From contig UEGR01000026.1 of the NCBI GenBank assembly GCA_900465685.1, positions 32,613 through 96,612 of the forward strand: a stretch of 64,000 bases of DNA, given 5' to 3'. This document shows, piece by piece, positions 1-9,281 of this stretch. Origin of the DNA: Hyphomicrobiales bacterium (GTDB taxonomy: Bacteria > Pseudomonadota > Alphaproteobacteria > Rhizobiales > Rhizobiaceae). The notes beneath the pieces are model-generated. The model was given only the letters and a program-made list of their open reading frames with translations, had not been told where the DNA came from and searched no databases. Position numbers and translations under genes: made by a program. Position 1 is the stretch's first letter; each line of letters starts with the position of its first letter.

Positions 1-518
1 GGACCTACCCTCTGCCCGAAGCGCAACTGGATCGTTTTCTGCTGCATATCCGGGTCGACTATCCCGATGAAAAATCCGAAGCCGCGATCATGCGTCTTAA
101 CCGGAGCGAGGAACAGGAAGCCCACGACAAGGCTCCCGCAAAAGAAAAAACGGCCCGCCTATCGGCGCAGAGCATCTTTGATGCGCGCAAGGAAATCGGC
201 AAGATCACAGTGTCCGAGCCGGTCGAAAAATACATGGTCGCACTCGTTTTCGCGACGCGTTATCCGGATCGCTATAATGCCGATCTCGCCAAGTTGTTGC
301 AGGTCGGTGTGAGCCCGCGCGGTGTGATCGGCCTTGATCGTATGTCGCGCTCCTACGCCTGGCTGAGGGGACGCGATTTTGTCACCCCGGATGACGTCAA
401 AGCGATTGTGCACGATGTTTTCCGACACCGGCTGCTATTGTCCTATGAGGCACATGCGTCAAACACCACGCCCGATCAGATCATTGATCGCATCACAGAA
501 CTGGTGGCCGTGTCATGA
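1..518 (+). CDS. MoxR-family AAA+ ATPase, C-terminal part (partial)
   Basis: The gene enters from the left edge; the frame is open from base 3 and gives 171 residues before the stop. The first residues, TYPLPEAQLDRFLLHI, match the MoxR segment at the end of the AAA+ core that carries the arginine of sensor 2. The rest is the helical lid domain with a PRGVIGLDRMSRSYA stretch followed by DDVKAIVHDVFRHRL. MoxR ATPases act as chaperones for von Willebrand factor A (VWA) proteins, which fits the BatA and BatB genes downstream. The stop overlaps the start of the DUF58 gene in an ATGA, so the two are translationally coupled. The Walker A and B motifs lie outside the window. Confidence 0.93.
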   Translation, partial: TYPLPEAQLDRFLLHIRVDYPDEKSEAAIMRLNRSEEQEAHDKAPAKEKTARLSAQSIFDARKEIGKITVSEPVEKYMVALVFATRYPDRYNADLAKLLQVGVSPRGVIGLDRMSRSYAWLRGRDFVTPDDVKAIVHDVFRHRLLLSYEAHASNTTPDQIIDRITELVAVS

Positions 519-1468
519 GCGCAGGCTTGAGCGACGACACTGGTGTTTATGTGGATACCACTGCGCTCGTTGCACTTGAGGCCCAAGCGCGTGATCTCAG
601 CTTCGTCCAAAAGTCGCCCAGCCACCGTCAGCTTGCGGGCCGGATGCGCTCGGCAGTACGTGGTCGCGGTCTCTCCTTCGAGGAGCTGCGCGAGTATCTG
701 CCTGGCGATGACATCCGCTCCATAGACTGGCGGGTTACCGCGCGGACGATGAAGCCGGTCGTGCGGGTCTATAGCGAAGAGAAAGAACGTCCTGCCCTCC
801 TTATCGTTGATCAACGCATCAATATGTTTTTCGGCAGCAAACGCGCCATGAAATCCGTATGTGCAGCGGAATGCGCAATGCTGTGCGCCTGGCGTATTCT
901 GGGATCGGGTGACCGTGTTGGTGGCATCGTGTTCGGCGACACGGATACCGCGCAGATCAAACCGCAGCGCAGCCGCAATGCGGTCATCGGCCTCGCCAGC
1001 CAGATTGCGAAGAAAAACGCCGCGCTCAAAGCCAGCTACACGCTTGATCCCGCTCCATCCATGTTGAATGACATTTTGCATCACGTCAGCGCCATAGCCT
1101 ATCACGACTATCTCGTGATCGTGGTCAGCGACTTCGATGGCCATGACGATACGACACGCGATTACCTGCTCCAGATTTCGAGCCGCAATGATGTGATCTG
1201 CCTGTTGGTCTATGATCCATTTCTGCTTGATCTGCCGAAGAGTGGCGAACTGGTCGTCAGTGGCGGCACCACACAGGCCGAATTGACCTTTGGCAAAGGG
1301 TCGATGCGCAATTCCATCGATAGCTTCGCGCGTAACCGCGGGCGCGAGTTCCGCTCCTGGCAACGCGAGCTCGGGCTTCCCATGCTCCCTATCTCTGCGG
1401 CAGAAGAAACCGCACCACAATTACGCAACCTCCTTGAGAAGTCCATGTGGCGCCAAAGGAGGCGATAG
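515..1468 (+). CDS. DUF58 domain-containing protein
   Basis: A 317-residue protein with the DUF58 signature YLPGDDIRSIDWRVTAR near residues 68-84, followed by PALLIVDQRINMFFG and a VWA-like fold with VSDFDGHDD. DUF58 proteins almost always lie between a MoxR ATPase and Bat-type VWA membrane proteins and are thought to work with them on envelope complexes; the biochemical role is unproven. It overlaps the MoxR gene by 4 bases and ends 1 base inside the GTG of the next gene. No signal peptide or membrane segment is visible, so it should be cytoplasmic. Confidence 0.92.
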   Translation: MSAGLSDDTGVYVDTTALVALEAQARDLSFVQKSPSHRQLAGRMRSAVRGRGLSFEELREYLPGDDIRSIDWRVTARTMKPVVRVYSEEKERPALLIVDQRINMFFGSKRAMKSVCAAECAMLCAWRILGSGDRVGGIVFGDTDTAQIKPQRSRNAVIGLASQIAKKNAALKASYTLDPAPSMLNDILHHVSAIAYHDYLVIVVSDFDGHDDTTRDYLLQISSRNDVICLLVYDPFLLDLPKSGELVVSGGTTQAELTFGKGSMRNSIDSFARNRGREFRSWQRELGLPMLPISAAEETAPQLRNLLEKSMWRQRRR

Positions 1469-1938
1469 TGGATCAAGCAACAGAGACCGCTCTTAGGTCG
1501 CTCCACGACATTGCTATTCCACCGCCAATTTCATGGCTGCCGCAAACATGGGGATGGGGACTACTGGCGGCCCTGCTCTTCTTGGCAATTGCCATTTTCA
1601 TCGTTCGATGGTTCGTCCGCTATCGACGCAACGCATATCGGCGTGAAGCACTCCATGCTCTCGAGATCATTTCCAACAATACACTCTCAGCACGGTCACC
1701 GGCGATAGAAGTTGCCGAACTGCTGAAGCGCACGACACTATCCGCATGGCCTCGCATCGACGTCGCAACTCTATCTGGCAGTCGCTGGGTTGGTTTCCTC
1801 GAGCAACACAGTTCAGAGCCGCTCGGAGCTGATCTGAAGGCACTCCTGACGGGTCAGGAATATGAGCCGGGACCGACAAAGGGCTTGTCTGCGATCGTCG
1901 GTCAGGCACGTCTATGGATCGAGAGGCATCATGTATGA
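1468..1938 (+). CDS. DUF4381 family membrane protein
   Basis: A 156-residue protein with a short N-terminal segment containing IPPPISWLPQTWG, one membrane helix (about residues 29-47, LLAALLFLAIAIFIVRWF) and a soluble C-terminal part with YRRNAYRREAL. This is the DUF4381 layout, a regular member of MoxR-Bat operons. I chose the GTG at 1468 because an AAAGGAGG ribosome-binding site lies 5 bases upstream and the GTG overlaps the TAG of the DUF58 gene. The in-frame ATG at 1447 would overlap that gene further and lacks such a site. The end overlaps the BatA start by 8 bases. Confidence 0.88.
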   Translation: MDQATETALRSLHDIAIPPPISWLPQTWGWGLLAALLFLAIAIFIVRWFVRYRRNAYRREALHALEIISNNTLSARSPAIEVAELLKRTTLSAWPRIDVATLSGSRWVGFLEQHSSEPLGADLKALLTGQEYEPGPTKGLSAIVGQARLWIERHHV

Positions 1939-2920
1939 ACTCGATCATCCGTGGCTTCTGCTTCTATTGCCAGTACCGCCGCTTCTCTGGTGGCTTCTGC
2001 CAAGCCATCGGGTATCGACCGCTTCAATCAGACTGCCCTTCTTCAAAGATGTCGCACGAGCAGCAGGTGTTGAACCAACGGAGGGATCGATTATTCCGCG
2101 GCGAAGCTGGTGGCAGATCGTCCTTGATTTACTCGCTTGGGGCTTGCTGGTTCTGGCACTGGCCCGGCCGCAACTCATCGAACCGCCGATTACAAAATCG
2201 ATACCGCAGCGCGATATATTGCTGGCTCTCGATCTTTCTCAATCGATGGACACACGCGATTTTGCGACGCCAAGCGGTGCGCTGGACACGCGGATCAACG
2301 CCGTCAAAACAGTGGTAGCGGACTTTGTTGCAAGGCGGACAAACGACCGGCTGGGGTTGATTGCCTTTGGCGACGCCCCCTATCCGCTAGCGCCGTTCAC
2401 GATGGACCACGATTTAATACGGACAATGATCGGCTCTCTCGTGCCAGGCGAGGCCGGCCCCAGAACCGCAATGGGCGACTCCATCGGCCTTGCTATTCGC
2501 ATGTTCGAGAAATCGAATGTGCCCGAGAAAGTGCTTATCCTGCTCTCCGATGGCAATGATACTGCGAGCAAGATGCCGCCTCTAAAAGCCGCAGAAATCG
2601 CCAAAGACAACCACATCGTTATTCACACTGTCGCAATCGGTGACCCAAACGCCACCGGCGAGGATAAGGTCGACACACAGACATTACAGGCCATCGCCAC
2701 GCAAACGGATGGGCGCTATTCCTTCGGTCAGGATCAGCCTAGTCTGGCCGCCATCTACGATATGCTGGACAGTATAACGCCACAGGAACAAAAAGAGTTG
2801 TCATGGCGACCGCGACGGGAACTGTTCCAGTATCCGGCAGCACTTTCATTGATGATATTGATCTTTTCTCTTTGCCTTAGTGTTGCACAGGCACGAATGG
2901 TGTGGAGAACAGCGGCATGA
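1931..2920 (+). CDS. batA: BatA-like VWA-domain membrane protein
   Basis: A 329-residue protein with N-terminal membrane helices around residues 6-25 and 56-75, a VWA domain from about residue 90 with the metal-ion site DLSQS and LLSDGNDT, and a C-terminal membrane helix (ALSLMILIFSLCLSVAQ). This is the Aer/BatA arrangement, in which the VWA domain faces the periplasm. The start at 1931 gives the typical MYELDHPWLLLLLPVP beginning; a longer reading from 1862 would run deep into the previous gene. The MoxR-DUF58-DUF4381-BatA-BatB-BatD context supports a role in envelope or oxidative stress tolerance, known only at family level. Confidence 0.93.
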   Translation: MYELDHPWLLLLLPVPPLLWWLLPSHRVSTASIRLPFFKDVARAAGVEPTEGSIIPRRSWWQIVLDLLAWGLLVLALARPQLIEPPITKSIPQRDILLALDLSQSMDTRDFATPSGALDTRINAVKTVVADFVARRTNDRLGLIAFGDAPYPLAPFTMDHDLIRTMIGSLVPGEAGPRTAMGDSIGLAIRMFEKSNVPEKVLILLSDGNDTASKMPPLKAAEIAKDNHIVIHTVAIGDPNATGEDKVDTQTLQAIATQTDGRYSFGQDQPSLAAIYDMLDSITPQEQKELSWRPRRELFQYPAALSLMILIFSLCLSVAQARMVWRTAA

Positions 2921-4473
2921 CCTCCGACTTTCACTTCCTCCGCCCGGCCTGGCTAATTTTATTGATACTGCCGCTTGTCTTGGTTTGGCTTGCCGCGCGG
3001 TCTTCAAACGTCAGGCAGAAGTGGAAGAACATGATTGCTCCACATCTGCTTGAGCGACTGGTTATCGAAGGAGACAGCGAGCGACGTTTTCAGCCAGCGA
3101 CACTTCTGGCGCTCATTATGGTCATCATGATCCTCGCAATCGCCGGTCCAAGCTGGGATAAGGAAACACCCCCTTTCGTGCATGACACGGCATCACTGGT
3201 GATCGCGGTCGATCTTTCACAAACAATGGATGCCATTGACGTCAGCCCCAGCCGCATCGAAAGGGCCAAGCTCAAAATCCACGATATTCTGGCAAGTCGC
3301 GCTGGGGCTAGAACGGCCGTGATTGCTTACGCAGGCACAGCACATCTGGTGTTGCCCCTCACCGATGACGCCGATCTGATTGAATCCTATACCGATGCGC
3401 TTTCAACGAGCATCATGCCGCGTCCCGGAAAGGATACGGGCGCAGCACTTATCCGCGCAGCCGCACTACTGAAAGAAGACGGTTCTTCCGGAACAATATT
3501 GTTCATGACAGACGGAGTAGAAACCTCAGCCATCAAATCGCTGGGCGATGAACGGGATAATGGCGTTGTGGTGTTGATCATCAGTACGGCGGATGGTGGG
3601 CCGATCAAGACCGGCGACGGTGGCTTTCTTTCATCAGACAGTGGTACGCGCCTCGTTACCAAACTCGATGCTGAAAGCATGGCACAACTGCGCGCCTCAA
3701 ACACTATTGCAGTCACAACCGTCACTGACGACGATGCCGATGTTCGATGGATTACGGCACAGATACAGGGAAACTTTGCACAACAGCAATCGGATAAGGA
3801 AAGCCGATGGCGCGACAGCGGATGGTGGTTTCTCATCCCGGCGGCGCTGCTGTTTGCCCTCACGTTCCGACGCGGCTGGGTTGTCAGACTTGGCGGCATG
3901 ATCATTGCCATTCATTTAATCGGAAACGATCCGGCAAGCGCTGGTTCATTCGAAGATATGTGGCTGACGCAGGACCAGCAGGGACGAATTGCTTTTCAAA
4001 ACAAAGATTTTTCCAAAGCCGCGAAGTTGTTTCGCAATCCCATGTGGCGTGGTGTCGCCGAATACCGGGCCGGGAATTATCAGGGAGCCATCAATGCATT
4101 TGCCATCATCGACAGCCCGCAGAGCTGGTACAACCAAGGCAATGCGCTGATGCATCTGAAGAAATTCGCTGAAGCTGTTTCCGCATACGAGAAAGCACTT
4201 CAGGCAAACCCAAAGTCGGAAGATGTTCAGGCCAATCTCGCGACGGCAAAACGTCTCCTGCAAGCACAGCAGAATGAGGAGCAGGATCAGACAGAAGATC
4301 CCGATTTGAAGCCTGACAGCGTCCAGTTTGATGACAAGGGCAAAGAAGGCAAAGATGTTGAAATTGCCATGTCTGAACAAACTTCTCAGATGTGGATCAA
4401 AAACATTGCTGTCAGCCCGGCCGCCATGCTGGCACGCCGGTTTTCGATTGAAGCAGAAGGCGGTACCAAATGA
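2917..4473 (+). CDS. BatB-BatC fusion: VWA domain plus TPR
   Basis: A 518-residue protein. Two N-terminal membrane helices precede a VWA domain (about residues 80-280) with DLSQTMD and FMTDGVET; the third metal-site position is Thr where BatA has Ser. Two hydrophobic stretches near residues 300-335 follow, then TPR-type repeats (YNQGNALMHLKKFAEAVSAY, about residues 400-450) and a charged tail. BatB and BatC are separate genes in some bacteria; here one gene covers both. The ATG at 2917 overlaps the BatA stop by 4 bases, and the stop overlaps the BatD start. Confidence 0.92.
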   Translation: MTSDFHFLRPAWLILLILPLVLVWLAARSSNVRQKWKNMIAPHLLERLVIEGDSERRFQPATLLALIMVIMILAIAGPSWDKETPPFVHDTASLVIAVDLSQTMDAIDVSPSRIERAKLKIHDILASRAGARTAVIAYAGTAHLVLPLTDDADLIESYTDALSTSIMPRPGKDTGAALIRAAALLKEDGSSGTILFMTDGVETSAIKSLGDERDNGVVVLIISTADGGPIKTGDGGFLSSDSGTRLVTKLDAESMAQLRASNTIAVTTVTDDDADVRWITAQIQGNFAQQQSDKESRWRDSGWWFLIPAALLFALTFRRGWVVRLGGMIIAIHLIGNDPASAGSFEDMWLTQDQQGRIAFQNKDFSKAAKLFRNPMWRGVAEYRAGNYQGAINAFAIIDSPQSWYNQGNALMHLKKFAEAVSAYEKALQANPKSEDVQANLATAKRLLQAQQNEEQDQTEDPDLKPDSVQFDDKGKEGKDVEIAMSEQTSQMWIKNIAVSPAAMLARRFSIEAEGGTK

Positions 4474-5756
4474 GGATTTTGTTTCGCCTCATCGGTTTCG
4501 GCCTTCTTCTGACAACCCAATTTCTCGTCAGTGATGCCTCAGCGCAGGAACCTATCATACGTGCCAAGATCGAAGAAACCGGCACAATCGTGCCGGGCCA
4601 ACAAGTTCATCTCGTGCTGAATGTGCTTGCTCCGGGTTTTTTCACCTCGCCTCCACAATTCCCCCTGTTCGCGCTGCCGCACGCTCTGGTGACATTGCCT
4701 GATGAACGATCCCAGAACGTCACAGACACCATAAATGGCGTTCAATTCAGCGGCATTCAAAAGCGCTATTCTATTATACCCCAAGTCAGCGGGAGTTATA
4801 GCATTCCCGCAATCGAGATTTCGTTCGACTATCTTGAGGATGGAAATCGCAAGCACACAACAGCGACGAGCGCACCGATGTCCTTCAGCGTCGACGCTGC
4901 CCAACAGGATGGACAGCCTGAATTTGCTGCCGGGTCTCTGGAACTGACACAAAGTTTCGATAGGCCTCCGGATAAATTACAGACCGGAGACGCTCTGGTC
5001 AGAACACTTACTATTACCGCAACGGATACGGTGGCGATCACCATTCCGCCTGTCAATGTTGGCACCTCACAAGGCCTGGACCAGTATGTAAAGCCGGCCA
5101 CTGTGGCGGACAATGTTCCAGCGGGGCGACAAACAGCAAGTCGTCGCGTCGAAACCATCGTCTACACGGCTTCCAAGCCTGGCACTTTCACGCTACCGGC
5201 GGTTTCCTATCACTGGTTTGATGTGCAATCACAGCAAGTTCAGATCGCAACTTTACCGGTGACAACCGTTACGGTCGCTCCAAATACAGCGAAATCTGCG
5301 ACACCCGTTGAACCCGCAGACAAGAACATGCCAAGTCGGCAGGTGCTTTGGATATTGGCGTTAGCCGTGCTTCTGGTCGCTGTCGTTCTGGCCGTCGCTT
5401 TGCGATATCGGGCGCGGCTTTCGAAGCTTCTGCACAAATGGAATGAGCGGCGGCGAAACTCGATCGGTAGGCAAAAAAGACAGACACTTCGCATTATCAA
5501 AACGGCGAATTATCCACAAATCAACGCTGCGCTGGAAGCCTGGACGCGTCGCAAGGGATACGCCTCCCTTGAAGATTGGGCGCGGGCAGCAGGTGACACG
5601 TCACTGGCCACGCAAGTCAAGATCCTACAACGACAGCTTTATGGAAATAGCGCCCCGGAAGAGATTGATCGCCGTATCCTGGCTCGCGGCGTTGAGAACC
5701 GTATATCGCGTAAAAGCACCACAAAGCCACCTGCCCTTGTCGCGCTGAACCCCTGA
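4470..5756 (+). CDS. batD: BatD-like protein (oxygen tolerance family)
   Basis: A 428-residue protein with a signal peptide (MRILFRLIGFGLLLTTQFLV, cleavage probably after DASA), a periplasmic beta-rich region and one membrane helix near residues 285-305 (ILALAVLLVAVVLAVAL). A cytoplasmic tail of about 120 residues follows, with TRRKGYASLEDWARAA. This is the BatD layout. It is the last gene of the MoxR-Bat operon and overlaps the previous gene by 4 bases. I saw no clear hairpin terminator in the 80 bases after it, so read-through into the next operon is possible. Confidence 0.9.
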   Translation: MRILFRLIGFGLLLTTQFLVSDASAQEPIIRAKIEETGTIVPGQQVHLVLNVLAPGFFTSPPQFPLFALPHALVTLPDERSQNVTDTINGVQFSGIQKRYSIIPQVSGSYSIPAIEISFDYLEDGNRKHTTATSAPMSFSVDAAQQDGQPEFAAGSLELTQSFDRPPDKLQTGDALVRTLTITATDTVAITIPPVNVGTSQGLDQYVKPATVADNVPAGRQTASRRVETIVYTASKPGTFTLPAVSYHWFDVQSQQVQIATLPVTTVTVAPNTAKSATPVEPADKNMPSRQVLWILALAVLLVAVVLAVALRYRARLSKLLHKWNERRRNSIGRQKRQTLRIIKTANYPQINAALEAWTRRKGYASLEDWARAAGDTSLATQVKILQRQLYGNSAPEEIDRRILARGVENRISRKSTTKPPALVALNP

Positions 5757-5838
5757 TACACTTTGCTGATTTACCGTAACGTACTTCCTGCCAGAACGAC
5801 ACCAAGGCAACCTTTGTACAATTTCGCGGAGGATGACG

Positions 5839-6804
5839 ATGGGTATGAACGCTTTGAGCAAACGTTATTCCGAGCAGGCTTCAGATGAAATGGCCTGGAT
5901 TCCAGGCGGGACGTTTCAGATGGGGTCGGACAACCATTATCCCGAGGAAGCGCCGCGACACCCGGTGAAGGTGGACGGATTTTGGATCAGCACAACACCT
6001 GTCACCAATCGTCAGTTTTCCCGCTTCGTTGAAGAAACGGGGTATATCACGATGGCGGAGAAAGCACCCGATCCACGGGATTATCCCGGCGCTCTGCCCG
6101 AAATGCTGCGCGCAGGCTCACTTGTATTCACGTCGCCAAAGCGGGTCGAAGGTTGCGATATAGGCCAATGGTGGAAATTCAAATTCGGAGCAAACTGGCG
6201 CAAGCCATTGGGCGGGCTCAGCGATTTACGCGGTAAGCTCGATCATCCTGTCGTTCACGTGGCCCATTGTGATGCACTTGCCTATGCTCAGTGGGCGGGT
6301 CTTGATTTGCCAACCGAGGCAGAATTCGAGTTCGCAGCCAAAGGTGGGCACGAGGACGTGGAATATGCGTGGGGCGACGAACTGATGCCAGATGGCGTTG
6401 CCATGGCCAACACGTGGCAAGGCGTATTTCCCGTGAAAAGCACGAAACCAGCAGGGCGTGAGCGAACATCTCCAGTCCGGTCATTCCCCGCCAACGGTTA
6501 TGGTGTTTACGACATGATCGGCAATGTCTGGGAATGGACCAATGATTACTGGACAACGCAACATGCGCAACCGGCTGCAAGTCCCTGCTGCATACCCAGC
6601 AACCCCCGTGGGGGCGAAGCATTGGCGAGTTTGGACCCACAGCAACCCGATATCCGCATCGCCAGACGTGTGCTGAAGGGCGGCTCTCACCTCTGTTCGC
6701 CTGATTATTGCCGGCGCTATCGTCCGGCTGCGCGCCATGCAGAACCCGAAGACACATCCACAAGCCATGTCGGATTTCGGTGCGTGAAAAGACCAACGAA
6801 CTAG
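5839..6804 (+). CDS. Formylglycine-generating enzyme (SUMF1/FGE) family protein
   Basis: A 321-residue protein of the FGE-sulfatase fold: it opens with MAWIPGGTFQMGS, has the DLPTEAEFEFAAKGG core, the NVWEWTND motif and the active-site segment GGSHLCSPDYCRRYR. C286 and C291 have the spacing of the two catalytic cysteines of aerobic FGE, which converts a Cys in CxPxR motifs of sulfatases to formylglycine. There is no signal peptide. No sulfatase gene and no CxPxR motif is seen in the neighbouring proteins, so the substrate must be elsewhere. The ATG at 5839 is chosen because GGAGG at 5828-5832 touches the ATG at 5833 but stands 6 bases from 5839. Confidence 0.9.
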   Translation: MGMNALSKRYSEQASDEMAWIPGGTFQMGSDNHYPEEAPRHPVKVDGFWISTTPVTNRQFSRFVEETGYITMAEKAPDPRDYPGALPEMLRAGSLVFTSPKRVEGCDIGQWWKFKFGANWRKPLGGLSDLRGKLDHPVVHVAHCDALAYAQWAGLDLPTEAEFEFAAKGGHEDVEYAWGDELMPDGVAMANTWQGVFPVKSTKPAGRERTSPVRSFPANGYGVYDMIGNVWEWTNDYWTTQHAQPAASPCCIPSNPRGGEALASLDPQQPDIRIARRVLKGGSHLCSPDYCRRYRPAARHAEPEDTSTSHVGFRCVKRPTN

Positions 6805-6814
6805 GGAGAAGTTC

Positions 6815-7789
6815 ATGCGTTTGCTTACGCTGTTGGTGCTGATCGTCACATTGCAGATATCTACATCAGCATGGGCCGCAGAGCTTTCCAACTGGAATGA
6901 CAGTAAATCCAGACAGCAGATCGTCGACTTCGTCGAGAAGGTAACGAAGGAAGGCAATAAAGATTATGTAGCACCTGTTGACCGAATTGCCGTGTTCGAC
7001 AATGACGGCACACTCTGGACGGAGCAACCCTATTATTTTCAGTTGGCTTTCATGCTGGTTCGGGTCAAGGCACTGGCTCCCGATCATCCGGAATGGAACA
7101 CCACGGAACCGTTCAAATCCATCCTCAACGGCGATCTGGCAGGTATCGCGAAAAGTGGCGAGAAGGGCGTGGTGGAGCTTGGCATGGCGACCCATGCCGG
7201 CATGACAACGGACGAGTTCAACAAGATCGTCACAGATTGGTACGCAACGGCGAAACACCCAAAGACAGGTAAGCCCTTTACGGAAATGACATTCCTGCCT
7301 ATGCGTGAGCTGCTTGATTATTTGCGCGCTCATGACTTCAAAACATTCATCGTGTCAGGCGGTGGCGTGGAATTCATGCGTCCCATGACCGAAAAGGCCT
7401 ATGGCATTCCTGCGGAGCAGGTGATCGGCAGCAGTATCAAAACCCAATATGCCGTCGAGAATGACCAGCCCGTCCTGAAACGCTTGCCGGAGGTCGATTT
7501 CATCGATGATGGTCCCGGCAAACCGGTGGGCATCAATCGCATCATCGGCAAGAAGCCGATTTTTATCGCTGGCAACTCCGATGGTGATTACGAAATGCTG
7601 CGTTGGGGCACCACCTCTCCCAACAGCCTCGGTATCATCATCCATCACACCGACGGAGACCGGGAATATGCCTATGACCGGCAGTCGTCATTCGGCAAGC
7701 TGGACAAAGCTCTGACCGAAGCGCCGAAACGAAATTGGGTCATCGTCGACATGAAGAATGATTGGAAGAAGGTCTATGCCTTCGAATGA
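6815..7789 (+). CDS. Secreted HAD-superfamily phosphatase
   Basis: A 324-residue protein with a signal peptide (cleavage probably after SAWA) and an HAD hydrolase domain: motif I VFDNDGTLW with the nucleophile Asp, motif II FIVSGGG, and motif III/IV FIAGNSDGDYEML. This resembles periplasmic phosphoserine-phosphatase-like acid phosphatases. The substrate cannot be read from the sequence. The start lies 10 bases after the FGE stop, with GGGAGAAG just upstream, so the two are co-transcribed. FGE, HAD phosphatase, DUF2092 protein and a low-complexity secreted protein form one operon. Confidence 0.88.
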   Translation: MRLLTLLVLIVTLQISTSAWAAELSNWNDSKSRQQIVDFVEKVTKEGNKDYVAPVDRIAVFDNDGTLWTEQPYYFQLAFMLVRVKALAPDHPEWNTTEPFKSILNGDLAGIAKSGEKGVVELGMATHAGMTTDEFNKIVTDWYATAKHPKTGKPFTEMTFLPMRELLDYLRAHDFKTFIVSGGGVEFMRPMTEKAYGIPAEQVIGSSIKTQYAVENDQPVLKRLPEVDFIDDGPGKPVGINRIIGKKPIFIAGNSDGDYEMLRWGTTSPNSLGIIIHHTDGDREYAYDRQSSFGKLDKALTEAPKRNWVIVDMKNDWKKVYAFE

Positions 7790-7844
7790 CCTTTCATTCC
7801 ACGTGCCATTATCCGCAGTCCATAAACACTCAAGGAGGACTCCA

Positions 7845-8615
7845 ATGCCGATCAACAGGCGCATTCTCCGATGTACAGTCAGCGGGCTATTCTTGCTCGG
7901 CATGATTACCATATCTGCCGCACAAGACGGCAAGGCTGCTTCCGACAGGATCGAACCCGCTTCGATTCAAGCCTTAGAGAATATGGGGAAGCATTTGCAA
8001 TCCTTGCAGAAATTTTCCCTCGAATCTCAAACGATTGTGGACGCCGTTCTGGATACCGACCAGAAACTGGAGATTGGCGGCGAGATTACCTATGAGGTTG
8101 AAAGACCGAACAAACTCCGTATCGATCTGAAAACTGATGTGGTGCAGGGTGAGTTCATTTATAACGGAACGACGTTCACCTACGTTTCGCCAAACAGCAA
8201 TACTTATGCTCAGGCTCCAGCACCCGCGACGATCAAGGAAACGCTTGAAGAAGCCGCTCAGAAATATCATCTGACTTTCCCATTGGCGGATTTATTTGCT
8301 TGGGGCACACCAGACGCGCCTATCAAAGAGATTGTCGAAGGCTTTCACGCTGGTAATGCAACGGTGAATGGCAAGCCAACGGATCATTGGGCTTACCGCA
8401 CCAGTGATCAGGATTTCGAAGTCTGGATTGCTTCAGACGGCCCACCTTTGCCCCTCAAGGTCTCGCTTGTGGATCGTGACGATCAGACCCGCCCGCGTAT
8501 GACAGCTGTTCTCAATTGGAACGAAACGCCCGATATTCAGGCGAGTGTTTTTGAATTCACGCCACCGCCCAACGCGCAAAAGCTCCGCTTCCTGGAAGAG
8601 GGGAATCCGCAATGA
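7845..8615 (+). CDS. DUF2092 family secreted protein
   Basis: A 256-residue protein with an N-terminal signal sequence (MPINRRILRCTVSGLFLLGM) and the DUF2092 body, a LolA/LolB-like beta-barrel half suggested by VQGEFIYNGTTFTYVSPNS and the repeated strand pattern. Proteins of this fold bind lipid or hydrophobic ligands in the periplasm; this family is uncharacterised. AAGGAGGA at 7832-7839 fixes the ATG at 7845; the longer in-frame ORF overlaps the preceding gene. The stop overlaps the next start by 4 bases (ATGA). Confidence 0.85.
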   Translation: MPINRRILRCTVSGLFLLGMITISAAQDGKAASDRIEPASIQALENMGKHLQSLQKFSLESQTIVDAVLDTDQKLEIGGEITYEVERPNKLRIDLKTDVVQGEFIYNGTTFTYVSPNSNTYAQAPAPATIKETLEEAAQKYHLTFPLADLFAWGTPDAPIKEIVEGFHAGNATVNGKPTDHWAYRTSDQDFEVWIASDGPPLPLKVSLVDRDDQTRPRMTAVLNWNETPDIQASVFEFTPPPNAQKLRFLEEGNPQ

Positions 8616-9277
8616 AACTATTTCGTATCACGATAGGACTTTTGTTCGCCACGGCTATGATTGCCCCCCAGATTGCCGAGGCTCGTGGAGCCTTTGGCGG
8701 GCGCATGCCGCGCATGAATTTGGGCGGCGGCGGAATGCATGGCTTCGGTGGTGGCGGAGGCTTTCATGGTCCCCGGATGGGCGGCTTTAACGGGCCAGCA
8801 CATTTTGAGCCCCGCTTCAATCCATCGGTGCCGCGCCCTCGCGGTGGCAATGTTCCGCATGCAAGAACGGCGCCGGGCCTGCATCCAGCGCATCATCCGG
8901 TGCCGGCTCCACATCCCGGCCCCAATCCAAAACCTCATCCGGCACCGAAACCACATCCCGGGCCGGGTCCTGCTCCACACCCGGGTCCCGGGCCAGTTCC
9001 GCCCAGACCTGGACCACATCCTTTGCCGCCGCCTCCTCCCCCACCGCCAGGTCCATATTGGCCGGGTTATTGGAATGGAGGTTGGGATCCGGCAGCCGCG
9101 GCCATAGTTGGCACCGCCGCAGCCGTCGCTATTGGCACGGTCATCGCCAATGTTCCGCCAGACTGTACCAATGTTGCTGTCAACGGCATAAACTACAAGG
9201 ATTGTAACGGAAACTGGTTCGAGCCGAAGTATAACGGACATTCCGTCGTCTATGTTGCAGTGGCTCCGCCAAAGTAG
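8612..9277 (+). CDS. Gly-rich and Pro/His-rich secreted protein, unknown function
   Basis: A 221-residue protein with a signal peptide (cleavage probably after AEA), a Gly-rich stretch around residues 31-70 (GGGGMHGFGGGGGF) and a Pro/His/Gly repeat region around residues 85-150 (units like PHPGPNPKPHPAPK, then a run of eight prolines). An Ala-rich hydrophobic helix (AAAAIVGTAAAVAIGTVIA) follows, and a C-terminal globular end with two Cys (DCTN, KDCNGNWFEP). The end resembles small DUF6515-like tails, but I do not recognise the family. The composition suggests a surface or wall-spanning protein, possibly metal-binding through the histidines. Confidence 0.75.
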   Translation: MKLFRITIGLLFATAMIAPQIAEARGAFGGRMPRMNLGGGGMHGFGGGGGFHGPRMGGFNGPAHFEPRFNPSVPRPRGGNVPHARTAPGLHPAHHPVPAPHPGPNPKPHPAPKPHPGPGPAPHPGPGPVPPRPGPHPLPPPPPPPPGPYWPGYWNGGWDPAAAAIVGTAAAVAIGTVIANVPPDCTNVAVNGINYKDCNGNWFEPKYNGHSVVYVAVAPPK

Positions 9278-9281
9278 CTAG

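Noticed and set aside
476..1420. Long antisense open frame (314 codons) on the minus strand
   Set aside because: It mirrors the DUF58 gene, has no family-like features and no ribosome-binding site. The plus-strand gene has a clear family motif.
8618..9241. Minus-strand open frame of 207 codons rich in Trp and Arg
   Set aside because: It is the complement of the low-complexity Gly/Pro/His coding region; such repeats give long false frames on both strands.
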